DNA of 64,000 nucleotides from Paenibacillus massiliensis 2301065 = DSM 16942 (GTDB lineage Bacteria > Bacillota > Bacilli > Paenibacillales > Paenibacillaceae). Below, in pieces: positions 55,417 to 63,987 of this stretch; within the stretch, counting starts at the first letter, position 1; the number at the start of each line of letters is the position of its first letter. Under the pieces are notes generated by a model that was not told the origin of the DNA, made no database searches, and was given only the letters and a program-made list of their open reading frames with translations. A program made the translations under genes and the position numbers. The stretch spans positions 558,001 to 622,000 of the forward strand of contig NZ_KB898185.1 in the NCBI RefSeq assembly GCF_000377505.1. The letters are read 5' to 3'.

Positions 55417-56346
55417 TTAATGTGTCGTGCATTGGCTGAGAAGACCCTTCTCTTCCAATACACTGACCAATGTCGAGCCCATCTCGGATGGGGTCGGTGC
55501 AACCTTGATTCCACAGGACTCAAGCTTCTCGATCTTCTCTTTGGCCGTACCTTTCCCTCCAGAGATGATGGCGCCCGCATGTCCCATCCGCTTGCCTGGA
55601 GGCGCCGTTACGCCGCCAATGAAGCCCACGACTGGCTTCGTCATGTTCGCCTGAATCCACTCTGCTGCTTCTTCCTCAGCTGTACCACCGATTTCACCAA
55701 TCATAATTACTGCATATGTGTTCGGGTCCTCGTTGAAGCGACGCAGTACGTCAATGAACTCCGTTCCTTTAACAGGGTCGCCACCGATACCCACAGCAGA
55801 AGATTGGCCAATGCCACGCGTTGTCAGCTGGTGAACAGCCTCGTACGTCAGTGTTCCACTACGGGATACTACGCCGACATGGCCTGGTGTGTGGATATAG
55901 CCCGGCATGATACCGATTTTGCACTCGCCGGGTGTAATGACACCTGGACAGTTCGGGCCGATCAATACGGTATCCTTACCTTCCATGAAGCGGCTAACCT
56001 TGATCATGTCCACGACCGGAATTCCTTCCGTAATACAGATCACCAGCTCCAGCCCTGCATCCACAGCCTCCATAATGGAATCCGCTGCAAATGCTGGGGG
56101 AACATAAATAACACTTGCCGTTGCGCCCGTTGCTTCCTTGGCCTCAACAACCGTATTGAAGACCGGCAGACTGACTGTGCTGCCATTCTCCAGTGTAATT
56201 TCTACTTGCGTACCGCCCTTGCCTGGAGAGGTTCCGCCGACCATCTGGGTACCGTAATCAAGCGCCCCTTTGGCATGGAACAATGCCGTCTTCCCTGTAA
56301 TCCCTTGCGTAATCACCTTGGTATGCTTATCGACCAAAATACTCAC
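55417..56346 (-). CDS. sucD: Succinyl-CoA ligase alpha subunit
   Basis: Catalyses the reversible substrate-level phosphorylation step of the citric acid cycle with SucC; the alpha subunit carries the phosphohistidine. Features are [31 protein letters not shown], the CoA-binding [18 protein letters not shown] and [20 protein letters not shown] with the active His. The frame is open upstream, but the GTG at 56346 ([11 protein letters not shown]) fits the known N-terminus, giving 309 residues. Confidence 0.97.
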   Translation of the reverse strand: MSILVDKHTKVITQGITGKTALFHAKGALDYGTQMVGGTSPGKGGTQVEITLENGSTVSLPVFNTVVEAKEATGATASVIYVPPAFAADSIMEAVDAGLELVICITEGIPVVDMIKVSRFMEGKDTVLIGPNCPGVITPGECKIGIMPGYIHTPGHVGVVSRSGTLTYEAVHQLTTRGIGQSSAVGIGGDPVKGTEFIDVLRRFNEDPNTYAVIMIGEIGGTAEEEAAEWIQANMTKPVVGFIGGVTAPPGKRMGHAGAIISGGKGTAKEKIEKLESCGIKVAPTPSEMGSTLVSVLEEKGLLSQCTTH

Positions 56347-56431
56347 GTTGTTCACATCCCCTATCTTTATATTCATCCATCTGGAATGCAATTGCTGATG
56401 AAGGATGCAAATACGCATCCTCAATTCATAA

Positions 56432-57592
56432 TTACTTCACAAGAGCAACGATCTTCTGAGCACCATCTGCCATGGAATCAGCCGATACGATGTTCAGACC
56501 GGATTCCGACAGGATTTTCTTGCCCAGATCGACATTCGTGCCTTCAAGACGAACAACAAGAGGACGAGTAAGACCGATTTGTCTAGCAGCCTCCACGACA
56601 CCGTTCGCAATGACGTCACACTGCATAATTCCACCGAAAATATTAACGAAAATCCCCTTCACACTAGGGTCTGACAAAATAATTTTGAAGGCCTCGGTAA
56701 CCTTCTCGGTTGTCGCACCGCCCCCTACGTCGAGGAAGTTCGCGGGCTCACCGCCGTAATATTTAATAATATCCATAGTAGCCATCGCAAGTCCTGCACC
56801 ATTAACCATACAGCCAATGTTGCCATCCAGCGCAATGTAGCTGAGGTCGAACTTGGAAGCCTGAATTTCTCTCTCATCTTCTTCGTCCAGATCCCGGAGC
56901 TCCTGGATATCCTTATGACGATAAAGAGCATTGGAGTCAAAGTTCAGCTTGGCGTCCAGTGCCATTACATTTCCGTCGCCAGTTACTACCAGTGGATTAA
57001 TCTCAGCAATCGAACAATCCTTGTCGATGAATGCCGCATAGAGAGCAAGCATGAATTGGGCAGCCTTGTTCACCAGCTCATTCGGAATATTGATGCTGTA
57101 TGCCAGCTTCCGCGCCTGGAACACCTGCAGTCCGACAGCCGGATCAACCACTTCCTTGAAGATCTTCTCTGGCGTAGCTTCTGCTACCTCTTCAATCTCT
57201 GTTCCGCCTTCTTCAGAGGCCATCATAACGACACGTCCGGTCGCACGATCTACTACCACACCCACGTAATACTCCTTGCGGATGTCACAGCCCTCTTCAA
57301 TCAGAAGACGCTTAACTTCTTTCCCTTCTGGGCCTGTCTGATGCGTGACCAGGACCTTGCCCAGAATTTCTGATGCATAGGTACGTACTTCGTCCAGATT
57401 CTTTGCGACCTTTACACCGCCTGCTTTTCCGCGGCCACCCGCATGGATTTGTGCCTTTACAACAGTAACAGCGCTTCCAAGGGACTCAGCTGCTGCTACA
57501 GCCTCCTCCACCGTGTATGCTACCTTACCGTTCGGTACCGAAACTCCGTATTGCTTCAACACTTCTTTCCCTTGATATTCATGGATATTCAT
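56432..57592 (-). CDS. sucC: Succinyl-CoA ligase beta subunit
   Basis: ATP-grasp subunit of succinyl-CoA synthetase. The 386-residue protein starts [20 protein letters not shown] and has [20 protein letters not shown], the metal-binding [17 protein letters not shown] and [20 protein letters not shown]. The ATG at 57592 follows GGAGG. sucC precedes sucD by 85 bp, and the pair is a single unit from the promoter at about 57663 to the terminator at 55313. Confidence 0.98.
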   Translation of the reverse strand: MNIHEYQGKEVLKQYGVSVPNGKVAYTVEEAVAAAESLGSAVTVVKAQIHAGGRGKAGGVKVAKNLDEVRTYASEILGKVLVTHQTGPEGKEVKRLLIEEGCDIRKEYYVGVVVDRATGRVVMMASEEGGTEIEEVAEATPEKIFKEVVDPAVGLQVFQARKLAYSINIPNELVNKAAQFMLALYAAFIDKDCSIAEINPLVVTGDGNVMALDAKLNFDSNALYRHKDIQELRDLDEEDEREIQASKFDLSYIALDGNIGCMVNGAGLAMATMDIIKYYGGEPANFLDVGGGATTEKVTEAFKIILSDPSVKGIFVNIFGGIMQCDVIANGVVEAARQIGLTRPLVVRLEGTNVDLGKKILSESGLNIVSADSMADGAQKIVALVK

Positions 57593-57662
57593 TCTAGTAT
57601 CCTCCTATCAACATGACTGCAACAAGGCGGTTTACAAAAAAATCTGACTATAAACCCACATC

Positions 57663-57690
57663 ATTGTAACATGTTTTTAAAACGCTTTCC
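57663..57690 (-). promoter_or_regulatory. Extended -10 promoter of sucCD with candidate cre site
   Basis: Minus-strand -10 TACAAT (57668-57663) preceded by TGT, an extended -10, with a weak -35. Overlapping the upstream side, GGAAAGCGTTTTAA (57690-57677) matches 9 of 11 informative positions of the CcpA cre consensus. Carbon catabolite control of sucCD is possible but unproven. Confidence 0.6.
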
Positions 57691-57780
57691 TTAAAAATGC
57701 ATCCATAAATACACAGCATTTTTATATCGGTATCATTCCTAAAATCGAATATTTGGAATTATATGTAATTTAAATGGAAT

Positions 57781-57833
57781 ACAAAAAGGACTATCCCCGC
57801 TGCAAAAATCCTCTGCGGCTGGAACAGTCCCTT
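57781..57833 (-). terminator. Intrinsic terminator after ohrR
   Basis: Minus strand: GGACTGTTCC pairs with GGGATAGTCC (including G-U pairs), with an inner CCGC/GCGG, followed by TTTTTTG. Starts just after the ohrR stop. Confidence 0.82.
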
Positions 57834-57843
57834 CCATAGGGGC

Positions 57844-58317
57844 CTAGCTTTGCTCTTTGGGCTCTAGATTACACGCATGAACGCGTTTCAAAAGATCATT
57901 AAATTCCTCTAGCAAAGACTGAAAATGCTGAGTCGAGAAGCACACCTTCCCACGAATGGCTCCAGGGATAGAGGCAGCCTTCAAGCGCAGCTGATCCCCT
58001 TCCTCGGTCAAGCTGATCATCACTTTGCGTTCATCCTGTTGCGAGCGTTCCCGGTGGATCAAGCCAGAGCTCTGTAGCCGCTTCAGCAGCGGAGTGAGCG
58101 TTCCGGAATCCAGATGCAGGGCATCGCCAAGCTCCTTGACCGTTGAAGTCCCTTTCTCCCACAGCACCATCAGGACGAGATACTGTGAATAAGTAACGCC
58201 AAGCTGCTCCAAGTAAGGCTGATACAGCTTGGTTATCTCGCGCGAACACGCATATATGGCAAAGCAGAGCTGATTCTCAAGCTTCAAAGCCTCTTCTGGA
58301 CGATTGATTTCAATCAC
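57844..58317 (-). CDS. ohrR: OhrR-type MarR family organic peroxide sensor
   Basis: Winged-helix repressor that senses organic hydroperoxides through a reactive cysteine. The 157-residue protein contains the OhrR signature LENQLCFAIYACSREITKLY with Cys18, the Tyr-containing GVTYSQYLVLMVLWE, the recognition helix LDSGTLTPLLKRL and wing ERSQQDERKVMISLT. A second cysteine near residue 126 (KVCFS) resembles the 2-Cys subclass. The GTG at 58317 has GTAGG at eight bases; a GTG three codons upstream directly abuts that site. No ohr gene is adjacent in this window; its neighbours are sucC and an AI-2E family permease. Confidence 0.88.
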   Translation of the reverse strand: MIEINRPEEALKLENQLCFAIYACSREITKLYQPYLEQLGVTYSQYLVLMVLWEKGTSTVKELGDALHLDSGTLTPLLKRLQSSGLIHRERSQQDERKVMISLTEEGDQLRLKAASIPGAIRGKVCFSTQHFQSLLEEFNDLLKRVHACNLEPKEQS

Positions 58318-58375
58318 GTTGTTCACCTACTTTCTTGCTCTATTTTAACACAAATTCATCTCTAAAGCATATAAA

Positions 58376-58401
58376 TTGACAACAATTTAAATTATGTTCA
58401 A
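58376..58401. promoter_or_regulatory. Candidate OhrR operator (palindrome)
   Basis: A dyad centred on the perfect palindrome AATTTAAATT (58384-58393), extended by TTGA and TCAA outer arms; 15 of 18 half-site pairs match. It lies about 8-33 bp past the predicted transcription start of ohrR, a position suited to autorepression. No footprint data are available. Confidence 0.5.
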
Positions 58402-58415
58402 TATTATTTACCACA

Positions 58416-58444
58416 ATTATATATGTATCATCGGCCCAATACAA
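58416..58444 (-). promoter_or_regulatory. Promoter of ohrR
   Basis: Minus-strand -10 TATAAT (58421-58416), a 17-bp spacer and -35 TTGTAT (58444-58439; three of six consensus positions). The perfect -10 and correct spacing support it. Confidence 0.65.
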
Positions 58445-58594
58445 AGTTATGTGTGTATTCAGCAACCTCTGTGCACTAATCTTGGCTGCAAAAATACACT
58501 ACATCACATTTCGTTCGCCGTGTGCCCATAATATGGCCCTATGCTGCACGATTCATGCGCTCGTAGTCAGCATAAGACCGCAACCTGCCAAGCA

Positions 58595-59665
58595 CTATTC
58601 CAGTCGTTTGAGCATCATTACACTATAGGCACGACGCAGCAGCACTTTGACTACCATATATACAGGAATGGCCAGCAGCAGACCCCAGAATCCGCCAACC
58701 TTAACACCTGCAATGCTGACAAGCACCGCACTAAGCGGATGAAGATCCATACTTTTCCCGTATACAACTGGTGAGAACACATTGCTCTCAATCTGCTGTG
58801 CCACAATAATGATGACTAATGACCATAGCGCCGTCACGGGGGAGTCAATGAAGGCGACAATCACAATCGGAATCGTGGATATGATCGGTCCGAAATATGG
58901 GATAAAATTAAAGATAGCTGAGATAAGTGTCATCAGAAGTGGGTAGGGCTGATCAATGATGAGAAAGCCCGCATAGATTAGTATGCTCATGAGAAAGGTC
59001 ACGATGAAGCGCCCCATAATGAATCCACCTAAAGCCTTGTCAATATCATGCAGCATGATTTGGACATCACTACGATAATGGTGCGGAACCAGATTCCCGA
59101 GCCCGGTTCTGAATTTCTCCCCTTCCTTAAGCATGTAATACAGTACGATAGGAACTGTTGATACAACCAGCACAATATTCGTGATCGTCGTCATCCAATT
59201 TGAAATCGAATTAATAGCTAGGTTGATAAAATGATCCAAAAATTCGGATACCCGATTCAGCAAATCTGATTGCTCGGGGATCACTCCTGCCCAGAATGGA
59301 TGCCGCCGCAGCTCCTCCAGAGCGATTCTTGCATTTTGGATCATATCCGGGGCATTCTCCGCAAAGCTGACGGCCTGCTCTTGCAGGGACGGCCAGATCC
59401 AGATCATGAAGACTGCACTGGCAACAGCTGCAAAAAGATAGATAAGCAATACTGATATCATCCGGCGAATATGAAGCTTGTCCATGTAATGAATTAGCGG
59501 ACGCAATATATAATAGAAGAAACCCGCTATGACAACCGGAGCAAGGATCAGAAAGGCCACACTGAATACTGGAGTGAATAGAAAGCTCAGCTTGTTCGCC
59601 ATATACAGGATCAGCATGGTTAGCAGAATACGAAGCGCATTTCGCAAATATACATCTTTAAGCAT
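58595..59665 (-). CDS. AI-2E family transporter (putative permease)
   Basis: A 356-residue integral membrane protein of the AI-2E/TqsA/YtvI-type family, often annotated as a putative permease. It has about seven hydrophobic segments and a cytoplasmic loop with KALGGFIMGRFIVTFLMSIL. The C-terminal segment NFIPYFGPIISTIPIVIVAF and YGKSMDLHPLSAVLVSIAGV are family hallmarks. The substrate cannot be inferred. The ATG follows GGAGG. It lies 37 bp after mgtE, suggesting cotranscription. The 250 bp after it (58327-58594) shows no clear terminator. Confidence 0.93.
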   Translation of the reverse strand: MLKDVYLRNALRILLTMLILYMANKLSFLFTPVFSVAFLILAPVVIAGFFYYILRPLIHYMDKLHIRRMISVLLIYLFAAVASAVFMIWIWPSLQEQAVSFAENAPDMIQNARIALEELRRHPFWAGVIPEQSDLLNRVSEFLDHFINLAINSISNWMTTITNIVLVVSTVPIVLYYMLKEGEKFRTGLGNLVPHHYRSDVQIMLHDIDKALGGFIMGRFIVTFLMSILIYAGFLIIDQPYPLLMTLISAIFNFIPYFGPIISTIPIVIVAFIDSPVTALWSLVIIIVAQQIESNVFSPVVYGKSMDLHPLSAVLVSIAGVKVGGFWGLLLAIPVYMVVKVLLRRAYSVMMLKRLE

Positions 59666-59702
59666 AGGACACCTTCCTCCAGTGATATGAATTCGACCTC
59701 TA

Positions 59703-61046
59703 CTAAAGTAGAGTTAGCAGTGCGGTAGCTATGCTAAAGTAAATGAACAAGGAGAGAATGTCATTGATGGTCGTAATCAGCGGGCCTGACGCTACAGCAG
59801 GATCTACCTTCAGTCGGTTCAGCAGCAAAGGAATCACAGTTCCCGACATGGTGCCGATGATCAATGTCAGGAACAGAGAAATTCCCACGACGAGACCCAG
59901 CATCATATCTCCCCTCCATAGATAGGCAATGAGAAAAATCAACACTCCGCAGCAGGCTCCAATGGTAACACCCACTTGCAGCTCACGCAGGAGCAGCTTC
60001 CAGAGCTTGCGCCGATTCAATCGCTCGGAGGCAAGCCCTCGTACAATCACCGCAAGAGATTGCGTACCTGTATTTCCCGTCATTCCTGCAATCATGGGCA
60101 TAAAAAAGGCCAACGCCACGACCTGGGTTAGAGTATCTTCGAACCCGGCAATAATGCTGCCTGATACCAGGCCAATGAAGAGCAGCAGCACCAGCCAAGG
60201 TAAGCGCCTGAGGGAAGCTGTAAGTGCCGGGGTATGAAGGCCGATCTCCTTACCTGAGCCTGACAAACGTCCAATATCCTCATCTGCCTCCCGCACGACT
60301 ACATCTACAGCATCATCAATGGTGATAATGCCGCATATCCTGTGCTGCTCATCCACTACAGGCAGCGCTAAGAGATCATACTTGCGAATCGTACGCGCCG
60401 CCTCCTCCTGATCCATATCCGCCGCAATCGTAATAACTTCCGTATTCATGAAGTTCTCTACAAGATCATCTGGCTCGGCTAACAAGAGATCACGATAGGA
60501 GCAGACACCGAGCAGTCCTTCGTTCTTGTCCACGACGTAGACATAGCTCACACTTTCAAGGACAGGCAGCATTGCTTTTAGTTGTCCAACGATTGCTTGT
60601 ACACTCGAATGAATCGGTACGGCCAGATATCTACTCGTCATCATTCGTCCAGCTGTCTCAGGAGGATAATTCATTCTTCGCCTAATGACTGCCGAATACT
60701 CAGCCTCCAGAGTAGACAATAGCTTATGCTTCTCTTCTGTATTCAGGGCATCCAGCATATAAGTAAGGTCATCATCTTCCATAGCTGCGACGACCAGCAT
60801 CTGCTGCTCCGGGTCCATTAACCCGAATGCCTCGGACTGCTCCTCCGGCTCCAGTTCCGGGATCAGGGCTGCTACTTGCTCTGCAGTCATCTGGCTTAGT
60901 AGCTTGAATTGGTGATCCAGGACCAGGTCTCTATACAATTGGCCTACATCGTAAGGATGCAGCTTTTCGATCAAGCCTTGCAGCTCGAACTCATTTCCTT
61001 GCAGAATCAATTCGATAATAGTTGTCGTTGAGATAGCTTTTGACAT
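59703..61046 (-). CDS. mgtE: Magnesium transporter MgtE
   Basis: Mg2+ channel gated by intracellular magnesium. The 447-residue protein has an N-terminal superhelical domain (residues about 5-130), a pair of CBS domains (about 135-250, with YVYVVDKNEGLLGVCSYRDL and ALPVVDEQHRICGIITIDDA) and five membrane segments with the selectivity and gating motifs MPMIAGMTGNTGTQSLAVIV and GTVIPLLLNRLKVDPAVASG. The ATG at 61046 has AGAGGGGG upstream. No M-box (ykoK) magnesium riboswitch is recognisable in its leader, which differs from the Bacillus arrangement. Confidence 0.97.
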   Translation of the reverse strand: MSKAISTTTIIELILQGNEFELQGLIEKLHPYDVGQLYRDLVLDHQFKLLSQMTAEQVAALIPELEPEEQSEAFGLMDPEQQMLVVAAMEDDDLTYMLDALNTEEKHKLLSTLEAEYSAVIRRRMNYPPETAGRMMTSRYLAVPIHSSVQAIVGQLKAMLPVLESVSYVYVVDKNEGLLGVCSYRDLLLAEPDDLVENFMNTEVITIAADMDQEEAARTIRKYDLLALPVVDEQHRICGIITIDDAVDVVVREADEDIGRLSGSGKEIGLHTPALTASLRRLPWLVLLLFIGLVSGSIIAGFEDTLTQVVALAFFMPMIAGMTGNTGTQSLAVIVRGLASERLNRRKLWKLLLRELQVGVTIGACCGVLIFLIAYLWRGDMMLGLVVGISLFLTLIIGTMSGTVIPLLLNRLKVDPAVASGPLITTINDILSLFIYFSIATALLTLL

Positions 61047-61331
61047 ATAACCCCCTCTTTCTTACACTCTCTGGATTTATATAGATTTATATGGATCTTT
61101 CTTGATCTTTCTTGATTTATCCTTATCTCTTCGAACTATTCACATATTCCCCCATCTGTTTTCTTCTATTTTGATCTCCTTTGATTACTCTGAACCACCT
61201 TGTCCTCTCTGGACTACCTTGATTCCTCTAGGTCGTTCTTGCTTTTCCATTACCCATAAATTCCGAGGTTTAGACACAGGGGTTCACTATAGATCAGTTC
61301 TATAGTCGGCATCACCGCAACGCATTTATAC
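61047..61331. other. mgtE upstream region with purine-rich repeats
   Basis: About 285 bp without a supported gene. On the minus strand it is strongly purine-rich, with repeated GATCAA/AATCAA units (for example AAGATCAAGAAAGATC near 61093-61112, a 10-bp tandem repeat) and TATAAATC repeats at 61074-61092. A perfect 8-bp hairpin lies at 61286-61306 (ACTATAGA-TCAGT-TCTATAGT). I could not place a promoter with confidence or find M-box features. Confidence 0.6.
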
Positions 61332-61361
61332 AAAAAAGGAAACCCCAGATCGGAGTTTCCC
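61332..61361 (-). terminator. Intrinsic terminator after the YHYH-domain gene
   Basis: Minus strand: GGGAAACTCC and GGGGTTTCC form the stem around GATCT, followed by TTTTTT. It lies about 45 bp after the stop of the gene at 61406. Confidence 0.9.
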
Positions 61362-61405
61362 TTGTCGATTTCATATCTACGTGCTGTTATAAGCGTCATC
61401 TTGCT

Positions 61406-62029
61406 CTACTTCAAGGTTATATTGAATCTTTGCTCAGCGCTAATATATTCCACCTGAGCCCCTAGTCCTCTGGCTACAACCTGAAGAGGCACATACGTTA
61501 CCCCATTGATGACTTTGGGAGCTACCTGCACAGTATCAGCCGTCTCGCCGTAGTACACCGTTTTGCTCCCGATCTGAAGAGTCAGCTTGTGTTCTCCACG
61601 AATCACTTCAACCTTCCCGGCTTGCTGATCCCAGCTCAGCGTGGCTTTCATGGCGTCCGCAATATCACGGAGCGGCACTACATTAGTCTGCTCGATAAGC
61701 AATGGACGATTCGTGAGGCTCAGCTTGCTACCATCCACATACACTTGTAGGTCAGAACTCTTATAGGTCGGAGTAGATGAGGCTGTGCTCTTTTGGGTGC
61801 TTGAGGAGGACTTGGACTTCGAATCTGAGCTAGAGCTCTTGCCAGATCCCGAACTGCTTCCACCGTTATGTTTGTGATACTCCCCGTCTTCAAGCCCCCA
61901 CTTGGCACAATTCGTTCGGCAATAGTGTCCTCCCTTACTATCTGTTCTTCCCGGATGAGCAGAGGCAGTAGAGCTCACCATTAGTAGCAGAACTAGAACC
62001 ATTGAAGCGGACAACCAGCGTTTGATCAT
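61406..62029 (-). CDS. Secreted YHYH/copper amine oxidase N-terminal domain protein
   Basis: A 207-residue exported protein. It has an N-terminal signal peptide (residues about 1-24, ending STASA), a small His/Cys-rich module HPGRTDSKGGHYCRTNCAKW then GEYHKHNGG, a long Ser/Lys/Gly linker (about 58-92) and a C-terminal copper-amine-oxidase N-like domain (about 95-207, with VVPLRDIADAMKATLSWDQQ and NGVTYVPLQVVARGLGAQVE) common in Paenibacillus surface proteins. The ATG at 62029 follows GGAG at eight bases; an upstream TTG is less well placed. The two modules suggest cell-wall or metal/ligand binding; the function is unknown. Confidence 0.85.
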   Translation of the reverse strand: MIKRWLSASMVLVLLLMVSSTASAHPGRTDSKGGHYCRTNCAKWGLEDGEYHKHNGGSSSGSGKSSSSDSKSKSSSSTQKSTASSTPTYKSSDLQVYVDGSKLSLTNRPLLIEQTNVVPLRDIADAMKATLSWDQQAGKVEVIRGEHKLTLQIGSKTVYYGETADTVQVAPKVINGVTYVPLQVVARGLGAQVEYISAEQRFNITLK

Positions 62030-62199
62030 AACCAACTCTCCATTTCTAGTATATTTTTCCTACATCCTATCACAATAGTCCTATTAACTGTGCTGTTTTT
62101 CAAAATTTAATTACCATTCGACAGCCTTTGACACCAATTTCAGCTAATAGTACACTCTTCAACTGAATCTGCAAGTTCTTCTGGAATACGTTTGTGCAA

Positions 62200-62239
62200 C
62201 AAAAAAAGAGTATCTGCCAACTCCAGTGCAGATACTCTA
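62200..62239 (-). terminator. Intrinsic terminator after the GGDEF gene
   Basis: Minus strand: GAGTATCTGC and GCAGATACTC form a perfect 10-bp stem, followed by seven T. It lies about 110 bp after the gene's stop. Confidence 0.93.
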
Positions 62240-62262
62240 CATATACAGTCCTTCCTATTCAA

Positions 62263-62299
62263 CATACTTATAATCAAGTTCAGCATACTTATAATCAAG
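62263..62299. repeat. Direct repeat of 16 bp, 21-bp period
   Basis: CATACTTATAATCAAG occurs at 62263-62278 and again at 62284-62299, between the GGDEF stop and its terminator. It may be a slippage duplication. Confidence 0.9.
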
Positions 62300-62346
62300 A
62301 TTAGTTATTCGAGATGATCATAGTCAGAATACTAATAGCACGCTAG

Positions 62347-63987
62347 CTACAGTTGAAAGTCACGACCATAGAAAAATACAGTGTTTTTGCCAGCACGCTT
62401 GGAGCGGTACAATCCCTCATCCGCCAGATTCAGCACCTCATCAAATTGCAGGCTATGATCAGGGTAGACGGCACCGCCTATACTGCAGCCGATGTGAACC
62501 TGCTGGTAATCAATGACGAAAGGCCGATTCATGGCAGCAATGACCTGCTCCGCAAGCTGTCCAGCCTTCTCAAACTGATGATCGCGCGGTGTATGCATGA
62601 CAATCAGGAACTCGTCACCACCTAGACGAACCGCAATATCCCCTTCCGACAGCAGCTCAACAAGTCGCTGAGCCACCTTTTGCAGCAGAATATCTCCGGT
62701 CTGATGCCCTCGTGTGTCATTCACAAGCTTGAAGCCATCCAGATCAATATATAGGAAGGTTAACGTATGCCTGTTAGCATCTACAGTAGTGATTGCCTTC
62801 TCCAGATAGCTCTCCAATGCGATACGGTTCGGCAGCCCCGTAAGCTGGTCCGAATGAGCCAGGTTCTGCATGATTCCAAGCTCTGTCTCCTTCTTGGATA
62901 CAGCCTCTACCATCTCCCGCAGTGAACGGGACAACGTGCTGATCTCCTGAAAGCCACCAGTCTGGGGAATCTCACGAATCTCCCCTTCCTTTAATCGGTT
63001 GGCATGGCGAGTCAGCGTACGAATAGGCAATGATATTCGGGCAGCAAGCACCCAGCCAATAAGCGCGAACAGCAAGACAGCTGCTCCACCTGCGAGCAGG
63101 TTGAAGCGGAGGAGGCTGGTAACTGAGGAAAAAGCCTCCGGCTCTGGCTGACGCACCACTACAGTCCAGCCCAAGCCCGGATAGTCCAGATATCCATCCC
63201 CATAAGCATATCCCGTGAGATAGCTCTTGCCGTCTGGCCACGTCTCGACAGCCCAGCCGTCCTTAGCCCTCTTGGTCGCCTCAAGGCTCGGCAGCTGGAG
63301 CGGCATACCTACCATGGACCTTGGGCCAAGCAGGATGGTCTGATCGTTCTTGCTGACGATGAACATTTCCACGGACTCATTGCGCGCCGCCTCCGGTTCC
63401 ATCACAGTCTTCTGCACCTCATCTGCCCAAGCCCAGCTCATATGTGCCGCTAACACCCCATATAGCGTTCCTTCTTTGTCCTTAATCGGGATACTGATAT
63501 CTACGAATTGCAAGGGCTCTCCGGTCGGATTCGGCAGCAAGGATGCCAGAAGAACTGCATCATGCACGTCTCCAATGAACTTTCCCTTAATGCCTTCCAG
63601 ATAGACAGGCCTTTCAGCCAGACTCTTCCCCTCCAATATACGTCCTGTAGCAGCCAGCACTTTACCTTGCGGGTCCGTGAAGCCTACCCAGGAGAAAGAA
63701 GGGAAGCTAGTCTGAAGCTGATGAATCATGCTCCGGACTTGATCTGGATCAGGCTTGCCCTGCGAAGCAACCAGATTCCCCAGTAGATCCACTTCTCCAC
63801 TTCGTGACCACATGAAATTATCCAGTTTATCCGCCATATGGTTGGCCATTCCCATCAGGGATTGACCAACCTCTGTCCGGACCGTGTCTGCGGATTTTTT
63901 GTTCAGCACCCAGCTCAGGCTGGTTGTCAGCAATAAGGACACGATCACAAATGTCATGATTAATACCGTCTTCAATCGAAAAGACAT
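62347..63987 (-). CDS. Membrane diguanylate cyclase with extracytoplasmic Cache sensor
   Basis: A 546-residue protein predicted to make c-di-GMP. It has an N-terminal membrane segment (about residues 5-28), a double-Cache-like extracytoplasmic domain (about 35-285), a second membrane segment (about 290-312), a HAMP linker (about 315-370) and a GGDEF domain (about 385-546) with the intact active-site motif RLGGDEFLIV. The inhibitory I-site RxxD expected shortly before it is not present (SEGD instead), so product inhibition may be absent. The ATG at 63987 follows GGGGAG at the window edge. Its role next to a motility region is suggestive only. Confidence 0.93.
   Translation of the reverse strand: MSFRLKTVLIMTFVIVSLLLTTSLSWVLNKKSADTVRTEVGQSLMGMANHMADKLDNFMWSRSGEVDLLGNLVASQGKPDPDQVRSMIHQLQTSFPSFSWVGFTDPQGKVLAATGRILEGKSLAERPVYLEGIKGKFIGDVHDAVLLASLLPNPTGEPLQFVDISIPIKDKEGTLYGVLAAHMSWAWADEVQKTVMEPEAARNESVEMFIVSKNDQTILLGPRSMVGMPLQLPSLEATKRAKDGWAVETWPDGKSYLTGYAYGDGYLDYPGLGWTVVVRQPEPEAFSSVTSLLRFNLLAGGAAVLLFALIGWVLAARISLPIRTLTRHANRLKEGEIREIPQTGGFQEISTLSRSLREMVEAVSKKETELGIMQNLAHSDQLTGLPNRIALESYLEKAITTVDANRHTLTFLYIDLDGFKLVNDTRGHQTGDILLQKVAQRLVELLSEGDIAVRLGGDEFLIVMHTPRDHQFEKAGQLAEQVIAAMNRPFVIDYQQVHIGCSIGGAVYPDHSLQFDEVLNLADEGLYRSKRAGKNTVFFYGRDFQL

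Larger units (their letters stand above)
62030..62346. other. Intergenic region between the GGDEF gene and the YHYH-domain gene
   Basis: About 317 bp without a supported gene. It contains the terminator at 62200-62239 and the direct repeat at 62263-62299. The promoter of the YHYH gene should lie between 62040 and 62200; no convincing hexamer pair was found. Confidence 0.6.

Noticed and set aside
55420..56571. Plus-strand frame of about 383 codons opposite sucD
   Set aside because: Antisense to a certain gene, His/Cys-rich composition typical of shadow frames, no ribosome site.
61047..61405. M-box (ykoK) magnesium riboswitch before mgtE
   Set aside because: I looked for the conserved helical core and terminator near the start codon and saw neither; the only terminator belongs to the upstream gene.
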